Below are positions 1 through 6,537 of a DNA stretch of 6,725 bases, piece after piece. Origin of the DNA: JAKAWQ01 sp035549615 (GTDB lineage: Bacteria > Pseudomonadota > Alphaproteobacteria > Acetobacterales > Acetobacteraceae). Location of the stretch: contig DASZQO010000228.1 of the NCBI GenBank assembly GCA_035549615.1, forward strand, positions 1 through 6,725, in the 5' to 3' direction. A program made the position numbers and the translations under genes. Under the pieces are notes generated by a model, which saw only the letters and a program-made list of their open reading frames with translations, had not been told where the DNA came from and did no database searches. The stretch's first letter is position 1. Every line of letters starts with the position of its first letter.

Positions 1-245
1 CGCGGTCGGCCAACGCCATGAAATTGATCGAGAGGACAATGCGGGAGCGTGATGTGTTCGTTCCCGCCGACCGCCCATCCCGTTTCAGCCCTTTGGTTTC
101 CCGCGTGATTCACACCTTCTGCGAGTCCACCTCCGGTGCTCACGTAACAACGTCTCCATCTGGCGCCGGGGACAGGGCGGCTAGGTTAGCGCTATGGACC
201 GCTGATACGCCCCTTGCACTCCATGGCCATTCTGGCGCGGCGGGA

Positions 246-261
246 ATCACGACATCGTGAT
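246..261. repeat. Perfect 7-2-7 palindrome, possible operator
   Basis: ATCACGA and TCGTGAT are exact reverse complements separated by CA. The size and symmetry suit a dimeric helix-turn-helix regulator. No promoter can be assigned beside it and no regulator gene lies in the window, so an operator role is inference. No T-tract follows, so it is not an intrinsic terminator. Confidence 0.4.
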
Positions 262-343
262 CCGGTATGGTAGCCAGCCACGGGGACCCTGGCGAGAGGC
301 CACGCGGAGTGCCCGAGCCTCGACGCCAGCAAGCGGAATGATG

Positions 344-363
344 GGCCGGCCGAGGAGCCGGCC
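344..363. repeat. GC-rich hairpin, 7-bp stem
   Basis: GGCCGGC (344-350) and GCCGGCC (357-363) pair perfectly around the 6-nt loop CGAGGA. RNA from either strand would fold strongly here. No U-tract follows on either side, so it does not look like a rho-independent terminator. In GC-rich DNA a chance inverted repeat of this composition is not rare. Confidence 0.4.
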
Positions 364-672
364 GCGGATCACCGGGTTCCCCAATCTGCCCCGGATGGCT
401 TCGGGTTCTCCCTCCGTTTGCCTCTCTTGCAGCGCCAAAATCCGCAGAAATCCAACATTTCCGGATCCTCCGTGGCCACCTCAGGCTACGAAACCGCCGC
501 ACTCGCGTTCAGCTCAGGGGGCTTCACGCCTTTTTCCCCGTCTCTCCCCCCAGGCCTCCGGTTTTCGCGGCAGAAGGGCCGGCCATTCGCCACACGGCCG
601 CGCATGACGGGGGTTTCATCACTGCGCCAGGGCAACGTTCACGCCCGAACCCCCAAGTTCAGCGCATGAACA

Positions 673-688
673 GGCGCCGTGCGGCGCC
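673..688 (+). promoter_or_regulatory. Hairpin in the degP leader
   Basis: GGCGCC (673-678) and GGCGCC (683-688) form a perfect 6-bp stem with the loop GTGC. It ends 18 nt before the degP ribosome binding site. In the mRNA it could stabilise the 5' end or tune translation. The structure is visible in the sequence; any role is inferred. Confidence 0.35.
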
Positions 689-706
689 AGCCCTTCACGC
701 CCATGC

Positions 707-713
707 AAGGAGA
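707..713 (+). promoter_or_regulatory. Ribosome binding site of degP
   Basis: AAGGAGA matches the anti-Shine-Dalgarno sequence and lies 5 nt before the ATG at 719. This fixes the start codon of degP against the other in-frame ATGs downstream. Confidence 0.85.
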
Positions 714-718
714 CCAGG

Positions 719-2221
719 ATGCCTGAACCGACCACACCACGCCGCCGAGGAGGCCAGGTGCTTCGCGCCTCGCTGCTCGGGGTCCTGTTGGCCGGCACTG
801 CTCTTGGCGGCTTCGCGGTCGGCCAGAGCCAATTTGTCGCCCCCGCCGCCGCTGCGCCTGCCACCAACGCGGACTCGCAAACGCCCGTCGTGGCAATGCC
901 CAATTTCGTCAACCTCGTGGCCCGAGTGAAGCCCGCCGTCGTCTCGATCACCAACGAGCTTCAGCCTCATCCGGCCGACATGCAGGGCCCGCCGCCGGGC
1001 TTTTTTCCCTTTCCATTCCCCTTTGGCATGAACCCGGGACAGCCCGAGGCGGTCGAGGCACGAGGCTCTGGCTTCATCATCGATCCATCGGGGATCATCG
1101 TCACCAACAACCACGTGGTGAAGGATGAGCGATCCCTCACGGTTACGCTGGATGACGGCACCAAGCTGCCGACCAGAGTGATCGGCACGGATCCGCGCAC
1201 GGATCTTGCCGTCCTGAAGGTCGATGCTGGCCACAAACTGCCCTTCGTCCGGTTCGGCAATTCCGACGACGTCAAGCCGGGTGAATGGGTGGTCGCTATG
1301 GGCAATCCGTTCGGCCTCGGCGGAACCGTGACCGCCGGCATCGTCTCGGCGCTCGGCCGCAATATCGGTGACGGCCCCTATGATCAGTTCATCCAGACGG
1401 ACGCGCCGATCAATGAAGGCAACTCTGGCGGGCCGCTGTTCGATCTGAGCGGCCGGGTGATCGGCATCAATACCGCCATCATCTCGCCCTCCGGCGACAG
1501 CGTGGGCATCGGCTTTGCGATCCCGGCGAACACTGTGCGCAGCGTCGTCGCGGAGCTGCGCCGGGACGGCCATGTAACGCGCGGCTATCTCGGGGTCGCG
1601 GCACAACCGATCACGCCGGCGATCCAGCAAGCGCTGCATCTGCCGAGCCAGGACGGTGCGCTGATCGCCTCGGTCCAGGCGGGCACCCCGGCGGAGCGGG
1701 CGGGCCTGCACCCGGGCGAGGTGATCACTGCGGTAGACGGCCAGGCGGTCAAGAACCCGCGTGATCTCGCGATCGACATTGCTGGCATCAAGCCAGGCGA
1801 GGATGCGCATCTCTCAGTGCTCAACAACGGCAGCAGCACAAACATGACCGTGGCGCTGGCAAGCCTGCCGAATGACCTTTCCGCCACCAGCGCAACGCCG
1901 AAGCCAAGCCACGCGCGGCTCGGCCTGGCGCTCGAGCCGATGACTCCGGACACGCAGAGCCAGCTCAATCTGCCGGCCGGAACGGAGGGCGCGGTGGTGG
2001 CGGAGGTCGAGCCCAACTCACCGGCGGCGGCCGCGGGCATCGAGCCTGGCGACGTGATCGTCGGCGTCGGGCAGACGCCAGTCACCTCGGTTCATGAGGC
2101 GCTGAACGCGATCCACCAGGCTGAGCACAAGGGCGGGGCGGTGGCGCTCCGCGTGCTTCATAACGGAGAGACCGTGTTCGTCGCCGTCAATCTCAATAAG
2201 GGGCCCGACAACCAGGGCTGA
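719..2221 (+). CDS. degP: DegP/HtrA-family periplasmic serine protease (Do family)
   Basis: A 500-residue serine endoprotease that in this family degrades, and sometimes chaperones, misfolded proteins in the periplasm. The N-terminus has basic residues (Arg8-10, Arg16) and a hydrophobic segment at about 17-35. An Ala-rich stretch follows (about 41-48), fitting a Sec signal peptide or, less likely, an uncleaved anchor. The chymotrypsin-like domain (about 62-280) carries a complete triad: His132 in TNNHVV, Asp162 in RTDLAVLK and Ser236 in GNSGGP. A loop at about 90-105 is rich in Phe and Pro and resembles the LA-loop region that holds inactive oligomers together in DegP. Two PDZ domains follow, at about 282-380 (GYLGV at 289) and 398-495 (RLGLAL at 400). 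Length and architecture are normal for DegP/MucD. A strong ribosome binding site sets the start. The gene is monocistronic, ending at a terminator 12 nt downstream. DegP, DegQ and MucD cannot be separated from sequence alone. I could not identify a stress-sigma promoter. Confidence 0.95.
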   Translation: MPEPTTPRRRGGQVLRASLLGVLLAGTALGGFAVGQSQFVAPAAAAPATNADSQTPVVAMPNFVNLVARVKPAVVSITNELQPHPADMQGPPPGFFPFPFPFGMNPGQPEAVEARGSGFIIDPSGIIVTNNHVVKDERSLTVTLDDGTKLPTRVIGTDPRTDLAVLKVDAGHKLPFVRFGNSDDVKPGEWVVAMGNPFGLGGTVTAGIVSALGRNIGDGPYDQFIQTDAPINEGNSGGPLFDLSGRVIGINTAIISPSGDSVGIGFAIPANTVRSVVAELRRDGHVTRGYLGVAAQPITPAIQQALHLPSQDGALIASVQAGTPAERAGLHPGEVITAVDGQAVKNPRDLAIDIAGIKPGEDAHLSVLNNGSSTNMTVALASLPNDLSATSATPKPSHARLGLALEPMTPDTQSQLNLPAGTEGAVVAEVEPNSPAAAAGIEPGDVIVGVGQTPVTSVHEALNAIHQAEHKGGAVALRVLHNGETVFVAVNLNKGPDNQG

Positions 2222-2232
2222 ACGGGCGAAGA

Positions 2233-2269
2233 GGGGGCGCTGTCACCGGAGGCGGCGCCCCCGTTTTTT
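2233..2269 (+). terminator. Rho-independent terminator of degP
   Basis: GGGGGCGC (2233-2240) pairs perfectly with GCGCCCCC (2255-2262) around a 14-nt loop. One G and then six T residues (2264-2269) follow. It begins 12 nt after the degP stop codon. On the minus strand the hairpin is followed by CTCTTCG rather than a U-tract, so it should be much weaker for transcripts arriving from polA. Confidence 0.9.
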
Positions 2270-2322
2270 CGATTTCAAAACGTGATCAGAACTTGGGGTG
2301 ATCTGCCGGCGGTCGTCGCAAC

Positions 2323-5067
2323 CTAATGGGCTTCGCCCCAGTTGCGGCCAATTCCCGTCTCGACGGCGATCGGCACGCTGAGCTCCACCGCGTGCTCCAT
2401 CACGTCTGCCACCGTCTTGGCGGTTGCTTCCGCTTCCGCGGCTGGTGCCTCGAACAGCAGCTCGTCGTGGACCTGCAAGAGCATCTGAGCGCTGAGCCCG
2501 GCCTTGGTCAGGGCGGCTGGCATCCGCACCATCGCGCGCTTAATGATGTCGGCGGCCCCCCCCTGCAGCGGCGCATTGATCGCCGCTCGCTCCGCATAGG
2601 CCCGGCGAGCAGGGTTTTTGTCGCGAATCCCCTCGATATAGCAGCGCCGCCCGAAGGGCGTGAGCACGAAGCCGTTCGCGCGCGCCTCCTCTTTCGCGCG
2701 CTCCATGTATGCGCGGATGCCTGGGTAGCGGGCGAAATAGGCATCGATATAGGCGCGCGCCTCGGGCGGCTCGATGCCGAGCTGACGCGCAAGGCCGAAA
2801 GCGCTGATGCCGTAGATGATGCCGAAATTGATCGCCTTCGCGCGCCGGCGCGTCAGCGGGTCCATGCCTTCCACCGGCACGCCGAATACCTCGGACGCCG
2901 TGCGGGCATGGATGTCTTCTCCGGCCACGAAGGCCGTCTTGAGCGCTTCGATGTCCGCCACGTGTGCGAGCAGGCGAAGCTCGATCTGCGAATAATCGGC
3001 GCTTACCAGCACATGGCCTGGCTCGGCGATGAAGGCACGGCGGATGCGCCCGCCTTCTTCGGTGCGAATGGGAATGTTCTGCAGATTGGGATCGGTGGAG
3101 GCGAGCCGACCGGTCGAGGTGCCGGCCATCATGAAACTCGTATGCACGCGCCCGGTCTCCGGATTGATCTCGGTCACCAGTGCATCGGCATAGGTGGATT
3201 TGATTTTCTGAAGCTGGCGCCACTCAAGCACCCGGGCAGGCAGCTCCACTCCTTGCTCGGCCAGCGCCGTCAGCACACCCGCATCAGTGCCCCAGGCGCC
3301 GGTTTTCATTCGCCGCCCGCCGGCAAGCCCCATCTCGTCGAACAGCACTTCGCCAAGCTGCTTGCCCGAGCCGACATTGAAGCGCCGGCCGGCCAGGCGA
3401 TGGATCTCGCCTTCGATCGCGTCCATGCGCTCGCTGAGCTCACCGGAGATGTGCGCCAGCTCCTCGGCATCAACCTTGACCCCCGCGCGCTCCATCGCCG
3501 TGAGCACGGAAATGAGCCGCCGTTCGACCTGCTCATAGAGGGCGAGTGCGCGCACCTCACGCAGGCCGGGTCGCAGCCTTTGCCAAAGGCGCAGCGTGAT
3601 GTCGGCATCTTCCGCGGCGTAGGCTGTCGCGCTTTCGAGCGGGACGGCGGCAAAGTTGATCCGCGCCCGGCCGGTTCCGGTGACTTCGTCATAGGTGATC
3701 GGCGAATGGCCGAGATGGAGGCGCGAAAGCTCATCCATTCCGTGGCCGTGGCGGCCGCCCTCCTGGCAGTAGGAGATCACCATGGTGTCATCGATCGGGG
3801 TCACGACGGGCGCCCCGGCGCGCGCGAGCACATGCAGGTCGAATTTTGCGTTCTGCAGCACCTTGAGCACGGACGGATCAGCAAGCAGCGGCGCGATGGC
3901 GGCGATGGCGTCGGCGGGCGCCATCTGCTCGGCAACGCCCTGATGGCGGAGCGGCACGTAGCAGGCGCGCCCCGCCGCGATTGCGAGCGAGAAGCCGACC
4001 AGATTGGCCGTGAGAGCGGAGAGAGAGTCGGTCTCGGTATCGATCGCGACGATGCCCGCCTCATGCGCCGCGGCGATCCAGCGGGCGAGCGCAGCCCGGT
4101 CTGTGACCGTCTCATAGGGCCCGAAGGGCGGCTCTTCCCCCTTGGGCGTTGGGGTGGGCGGCAAAATGGGGGTGGCGGCGGGGGTGGGAGAGACCGAATC
4201 GAGTCCCATCCGGTGCAGAACGCTGCGAAAACCCTGGCTGGTCAGCCAGGCGGCGAGGGTATGGGGATCGGGGCTCCGCACGCCAAGTGCGCCGAGCGGC
4301 AAGGGCAGCGGCGCTTCCGCGCTCAGCGTCACCAGTTGGCGGGAAAGGCGGGCATCGGCGGCGTGAGCAAGAAGAGCGTCGCGGCGCTTCGAAGGAGGCA
4401 TGGTCTGCGCAGCCTGGAGCACGCCTTCGAGATCTCCGAAGGCGCGTACCAGCTCCGCTGCCGTCTTCGGGCCGATCCCCGGCACGCCCGGCACATTGTC
4501 CGTGGGATCGCCCATCAGCGCCTGGACCTCGATCACTTTCTCCGGCGGCACGCCGAAGCGCTCGGCGACCTCCGCCGGCCCGATCGGGCGCTGCTTGATG
4601 GGGTCAAGCATCGTGACCTTGGGCCCGACGAGCTGCATCAGGTCCTTGTCGGAGGAGATGATCGTGACCACGCCGCCCTCGTGCCGCGCCGCGCGCGTGT
4701 AGGAGGCGATGAGGTCATCGGCCTCCCAGTCCGCGAGCTCGATCGCCGGGACGGCGAAGGCCGTCGCCGCTTCGCGGACGAGCGGGAATTGCGGCACAAG
4801 CTCGGGCGGAGGGGGTGGGCGCTGCGCCTTGTAGGAGGGCGAGAGGCGAGTGCGGAACGTCTCTCGGCCGGCGTCGAAAATTACTGCGAGATGCGAACCG
4901 GTGTGTTCCTTGAGCAGCTTCGCCAGCATGTTGGTGAAGCCAAGCACCGCATTGACTGGGGTTCCATCCGGGCGGCTCAGGGGAGGGAGCGCGTGAAAGG
5001 CCCGGAAAAGAAACCCCGATCCGTCGATCAGGACGAGGTGCAGTGTTTCCGTCTGGGTGCCGGCCAC
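2323..5067 (-). CDS. polA: DNA polymerase I, full three-domain enzyme
   Basis: This 914-residue enzyme removes RNA primers, fills gaps and takes part in excision repair. The N-terminal 5'-3' nuclease domain (about 10-290) has Asp15, Asp65, EADD at 115-118, SSDKD at 138-142 and a helix-hairpin-helix around 186-203. A Pro-rich linker spans about 291-316. The 3'-5' exonuclease domain (about 318-500) keeps all proofreading residues: Asp343 and Glu345, Asn406 and Asp410, and Tyr483 with Asp487. The polymerase domain (about 510-914) has motif A DYSQIEL from Asp691, motif B with Arg740, Lys744, Phe748 and Tyr752, and motif C VHDE with His867 and Asp868. All three activities therefore look intact; E. 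coli Pol I is 928 residues. The start is GTG at 5067, because an in-frame TAA lies two codons upstream at 5076-5074. That TAA is the stop of the zinc-finger gene. No clear Shine-Dalgarno sequence precedes the GTG, suggesting translational coupling. Confidence 0.97.
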   Translation of the reverse strand: MAGTQTETLHLVLIDGSGFLFRAFHALPPLSRPDGTPVNAVLGFTNMLAKLLKEHTGSHLAVIFDAGRETFRTRLSPSYKAQRPPPPPELVPQFPLVREAATAFAVPAIELADWEADDLIASYTRAARHEGGVVTIISSDKDLMQLVGPKVTMLDPIKQRPIGPAEVAERFGVPPEKVIEVQALMGDPTDNVPGVPGIGPKTAAELVRAFGDLEGVLQAAQTMPPSKRRDALLAHAADARLSRQLVTLSAEAPLPLPLGALGVRSPDPHTLAAWLTSQGFRSVLHRMGLDSVSPTPAATPILPPTPTPKGEEPPFGPYETVTDRAALARWIAAAHEAGIVAIDTETDSLSALTANLVGFSLAIAAGRACYVPLRHQGVAEQMAPADAIAAIAPLLADPSVLKVLQNAKFDLHVLARAGAPVVTPIDDTMVISYCQEGGRHGHGMDELSRLHLGHSPITYDEVTGTGRARINFAAVPLESATAYAAEDADITLRLWQRLRPGLREVRALALYEQVERRLISVLTAMERAGVKVDAEELAHISGELSERMDAIEGEIHRLAGRRFNVGSGKQLGEVLFDEMGLAGGRRMKTGAWGTDAGVLTALAEQGVELPARVLEWRQLQKIKSTYADALVTEINPETGRVHTSFMMAGTSTGRLASTDPNLQNIPIRTEEGGRIRRAFIAEPGHVLVSADYSQIELRLLAHVADIEALKTAFVAGEDIHARTASEVFGVPVEGMDPLTRRRAKAINFGIIYGISAFGLARQLGIEPPEARAYIDAYFARYPGIRAYMERAKEEARANGFVLTPFGRRCYIEGIRDKNPARRAYAERAAINAPLQGGAADIIKRAMVRMPAALTKAGLSAQMLLQVHDELLFEAPAAEAEATAKTVADVMEHAVELSVPIAVETGIGRNWGEAH
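4144..4188 (+). other. G-run cluster opposite the polA linker
   Basis: The plus strand carries runs of three to five G residues at 4144-4146, 4151-4154, 4156-4158, 4168-4172, 4180-4184 and 4186-4188. This is the polA template strand, so the mRNA is C-rich. Codons for the Pro/Thr-rich linker between the two nuclease domains explain the composition. The spacing could allow a G-quadruplex in DNA if loops of up to nine bases are allowed. Confidence 0.35.
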
Positions 5068-5073
5068 GCCCGA

Positions 5074-5265
5074 TTAATGGCCGCCTGCCGGCGCAGCCCC
5101 CTCTTTGAGAACAAAGAGACGCGAGCAATAGGGGCAGATAGCCTTTCCATCAACGAGATGAAGGAACACCCGCGGATGGCCGAGCGGCCCCTCGCCGCCG
5201 TCGCAGGCAGCGACGTTCGTGGTGACAGTGATGATTTCCGGGGGGGTAGCGGTGCCTTCCGGCAT
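5074..5265 (-). CDS. CHCC zinc-finger protein, NDUFS6-like
   Basis: A 63-residue protein of the small CHCC zinc-finger family (zf-CHCC, COG4391 type). It resembles the C-terminal zinc-binding part of the mitochondrial complex I subunit NDUFS6. The four ligands are visible: Cys21, His30 in the GHPRVFLHL motif, then Cys44 and Cys47 in ICPYCSRLFVLK. This pattern and length match free-standing alphaproteobacterial members. The ATG at 5265 is chosen because AGAGGA (5275-5270) lies 4 nt upstream. Longer readings of the same frame have no such signal and give no recognisable extra domain. The stop is followed after 6 nt by the GTG of polA, so the two are very likely co-transcribed. A role in complex I assembly is known for the mitochondrial relative; for this bacterial protein it is inference, and nothing here links it to DNA replication except the operon. 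Confidence 0.88.
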   Translation of the reverse strand: MPEGTATPPEIITVTTNVAACDGGEGPLGHPRVFLHLVDGKAICPYCSRLFVLKEGAAPAGGH

Positions 5266-5269
5266 CGTG

Positions 5270-5275
5270 TCCTCT
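5270..5275 (-). promoter_or_regulatory. Ribosome binding site of the zinc-finger gene
   Basis: Read on the minus strand this is AGAGGA, 4 nt before the ATG at 5265-5263. It is the only good Shine-Dalgarno match in the zinc-finger/polA unit, and ribosomes loaded here may also serve polA by coupling. Confidence 0.7.
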
Positions 5276-5307
5276 GGCGGTCTCCGATTGAAAGCCGAAT
5301 GTGAGGC

Positions 5308-6366
5308 ATGCGGGCGGTGCGTGCAACTCGCCCCCGGGCGGGTGGGCGGTTTGCGCCGATCCCTCGGCGCCGGGCGGCGCTGATGGTCACGTTGATGACC
5401 ATGGGGATGACCATGGGAGTGACATTGGGCGGATGCGCGACCCGCCTGGTGCCCGCGGGACCGGTGGTCACGCTGCCTCAGCTGGGCCGGCAGGCATTTG
5501 TGATGCCAGATGGTGTTCGGCTGCCCTACCGTACCTGGTTTCCCGCCGGGCCGAAACGGGCGGTGATGCTGGCTTTGCACGGCTTCAACGACAGCCGCGA
5601 TGCCTTCGAGATCCCAGCCCCCCTCTTCGCGGCGACCGGCATCGCCGTCTATTCGCCGGATCTGCGCGGCTTTGGGGAGACTCCCGGGCGTGGCTTTTGG
5701 CCGGGAAGCAGGACGCTGGTGGACGATACGCGCACAATGGTGGCGCTGCTGCACGAGAAATATCCGGGCCTGCCCCTCTATCTGCTCGGGGAGAGCATGG
5801 GCGGCGCGATCCTGATGCTTCTGGGGGCGGCGCCGAATCCTCCGCCGGTGGCGGGCTATATTCTTGCCGCGCCGGCGGTATGGGGCCGGACGGACATGAA
5901 TCTTCTTTTTCGGAGCACTCTGTGGATCGGCTGGAAGCTTGTGCCGGGCTTGACTGTCTCCGGCGCGGGACTCGTGAAAGCCTCCGATAACCGGGCGGCG
6001 CTTGAGGCGCTGGGTGAGGACCCGCTAACGATCCTCGATACACGCATCGACACGCTGCACGGGCTCGTCAATCTGATGAGCCAGGCTCTGAACGCAGCGC
6101 CGCGCTTCCACGGGCCGGCCCTCATTCTCTATGGCGCTCACGACCAGCTCGTGCCTAAGCGGGCAATGGCGGGGATGTGGAGGGCGCTGCCGAAGGGCGC
6201 GCCGATTCGCCTTGCTTACTATGCCCGTGGTTATCATCTCCTGCTCCGGGATCATGATCGGGGCCTGCCGATCGGCGATATCATTGCTTGGATTCGCGAC
6301 CCCCACGCCCCACTGCCCTCGGGCGCGGACCGAGCGGCGCGCACCTGGCTTGCTCGCCGGCGTTGA
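5308..6366 (+). CDS. Predicted lipoprotein alpha/beta hydrolase, lysophospholipase-like
   Basis: A 352-residue serine hydrolase of the lysophospholipase/monoacylglycerol-lipase-like group (COG2267 type). These enzymes cleave fatty-acyl or other esters; the substrate cannot be read from sequence. Arg20-22 and a hydrophobic segment (24-40) lead to the lipobox LGGC with Cys43. A lipid-anchored envelope location is therefore likely. The fold shows the oxyanion-region motif HGFNDS (91-96), the nucleophile elbow GESMGG with Ser163, an acid at Asp279 in GAHDQLVP, and the catalytic base His310 in GYHLLLRD. The segment at about 190-260 should be the cap over the active site. The start is uncertain. 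ATG 5308 is the earliest possible, with an in-frame TGA at 5302-5304, but GAGG lies only 1 nt before it. GTG 5317 has GAGG at 10 nt and may be the true start; either keeps the signal peptide. It diverges from the zinc-finger/polA unit. No terminator is evident after it. Confidence 0.88.
   Translation: MRAVRATRPRAGGRFAPIPRRRAALMVTLMTMGMTMGVTLGGCATRLVPAGPVVTLPQLGRQAFVMPDGVRLPYRTWFPAGPKRAVMLALHGFNDSRDAFEIPAPLFAATGIAVYSPDLRGFGETPGRGFWPGSRTLVDDTRTMVALLHEKYPGLPLYLLGESMGGAILMLLGAAPNPPPVAGYILAAPAVWGRTDMNLLFRSTLWIGWKLVPGLTVSGAGLVKASDNRAALEALGEDPLTILDTRIDTLHGLVNLMSQALNAAPRFHGPALILYGAHDQLVPKRAMAGMWRALPKGAPIRLAYYARGYHLLLRDHDRGLPIGDIIAWIRDPHAPLPSGADRAARTWLARRR
5395..5430 (+). repeat. 12-bp tandem repeat, three units, in the lipoprotein signal peptide
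   Basis: Units at 5395-5406 and 5407-5418 (ATGACCATGGG plus one variable base) differ at one position. A third, diverged unit, GTGACATTGGGC, occupies 5419-5430. They encode MTMG, MTMG and VTLG, residues 30-41, which form the hydrophobic core just before the lipobox Cys43. Repeat expansion or loss would change the signal peptide length without shifting the frame. Confidence 0.75.
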
Positions 6367-6396
6367 CGCGGAGTATGGAGCGGACAGGGTCTCCCA

Positions 6397-6435
6397 GATC
6401 AGCTGGATGGAGCGTCGCCCCCGAAGGCTGATATC
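6397..6435 (+). pseudogene. Degenerate tRNA-Arg fragment (D arm to variable loop)
   Basis: By hand alignment this segment matches bases 6679-6718 of the intact tRNA-Arg gene at 30 of 40 columns with one gap. Shared blocks include TGGAT, GAGCGTCG and CCGAAG. The D stem has lost a pair. The anticodon loop has 6 bases instead of 7. The 3' anticodon strand carries an extra T, so it cannot work as a tRNA. No T arm or acceptor partner can be recognised. At the protein level both segments read GRRSIQL on the minus strand, which shows how close they are. Decay of a tandem tRNA copy is the simplest explanation; a remnant of an integration event is less likely. Confidence 0.55.
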
Positions 6436-6537
6436 AAGGGCGTTTCGTGAGTGAGTCACTGAAGAAAGGTTTGTGAAAACAGGAGTTTGAGTACCGCCGA
6501 AATCTCCACCAAATCCTTGCTTTTTTGCGTAAGCAGC

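Larger units (their letters stand above)
1..706. other. Gene-poor region upstream of degP
   Basis: I see no convincing gene here. Open frames exist on both strands, but their translations are rich in Arg, Pro, Ser and Gly with no recognisable motif, and none has a well-placed ribosome binding site. At the extreme left, a minus-strand ATG at 19-17 reads MALADR into the window edge and could be the start of a divergent gene. It has no visible Shine-Dalgarno sequence and only six codons, so I do not call it. The stretch holds three short perfect inverted repeats (246-261, 344-363, 673-688). It also has three copies of TTCACGCC (523-530, 638-645, 694-701), the last two extending to TTCACGCCC. A long untranslated leader, an unrecognised small RNA or decayed gene remnants are all possible. 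Confidence 0.6.

Noticed and set aside
1..19. Possible start of a minus-strand gene reading MALADR off the left edge
   Set aside because: The six codons look plausible and the frame stays open upstream of the ATG, but there is no Shine-Dalgarno sequence and too little sequence to recognise any family.
247..438. 63-codon minus-strand frame upstream of degP
   Set aside because: It needs a TTG start, lacks a ribosome binding site, and the translation matches no family I know. It is short enough to arise by chance in this GC-rich DNA.
518..536. Terminator-like GGC-loop-GCC followed by five Ts in the degP upstream region
   Set aside because: The stem has only three strong pairs, plus G-T wobbles, so it is too weak to call.
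637..650. GTTC-N6-GAAC inverted repeat before degP, considered as a stress regulator site
   Set aside because: Four-base arms are too short, and I could not match the area to the EcfG (GGAAC/CGTT), sigma-32 or CIRCE patterns.
695..1810. 371-codon minus-strand frame over degP
   Set aside because: It lies opposite the clearly real DegP protease domain, has no motif or ribosome binding site, and shows the Arg/Asp-rich composition typical of shadow frames.
2284..2303. GATCA/TGATC inverted repeat after polA, followed on the minus strand by ACGTTTTG
   Set aside because: A 5-bp stem with a 10-nt loop and only four Us is marginal as an intrinsic terminator for polA.
2556..2563. Possible frameshift in polA at the homopolymer
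   Set aside because: The frame continues through the run into the intact LQGGAAD and VHDEL motifs to the natural C-terminus, so the gene is not broken.
2326..5304. Uninterrupted 992-codon open frame antisense to polA
   Set aside because: It spans nearly all of polA, whose catalytic motifs are all present on the other strand. The antisense translation is rich in Arg, Gly, His and Ala with no recognisable domain. GC-rich third codon positions commonly suppress stops in an antisense frame, so I treat it as a shadow.
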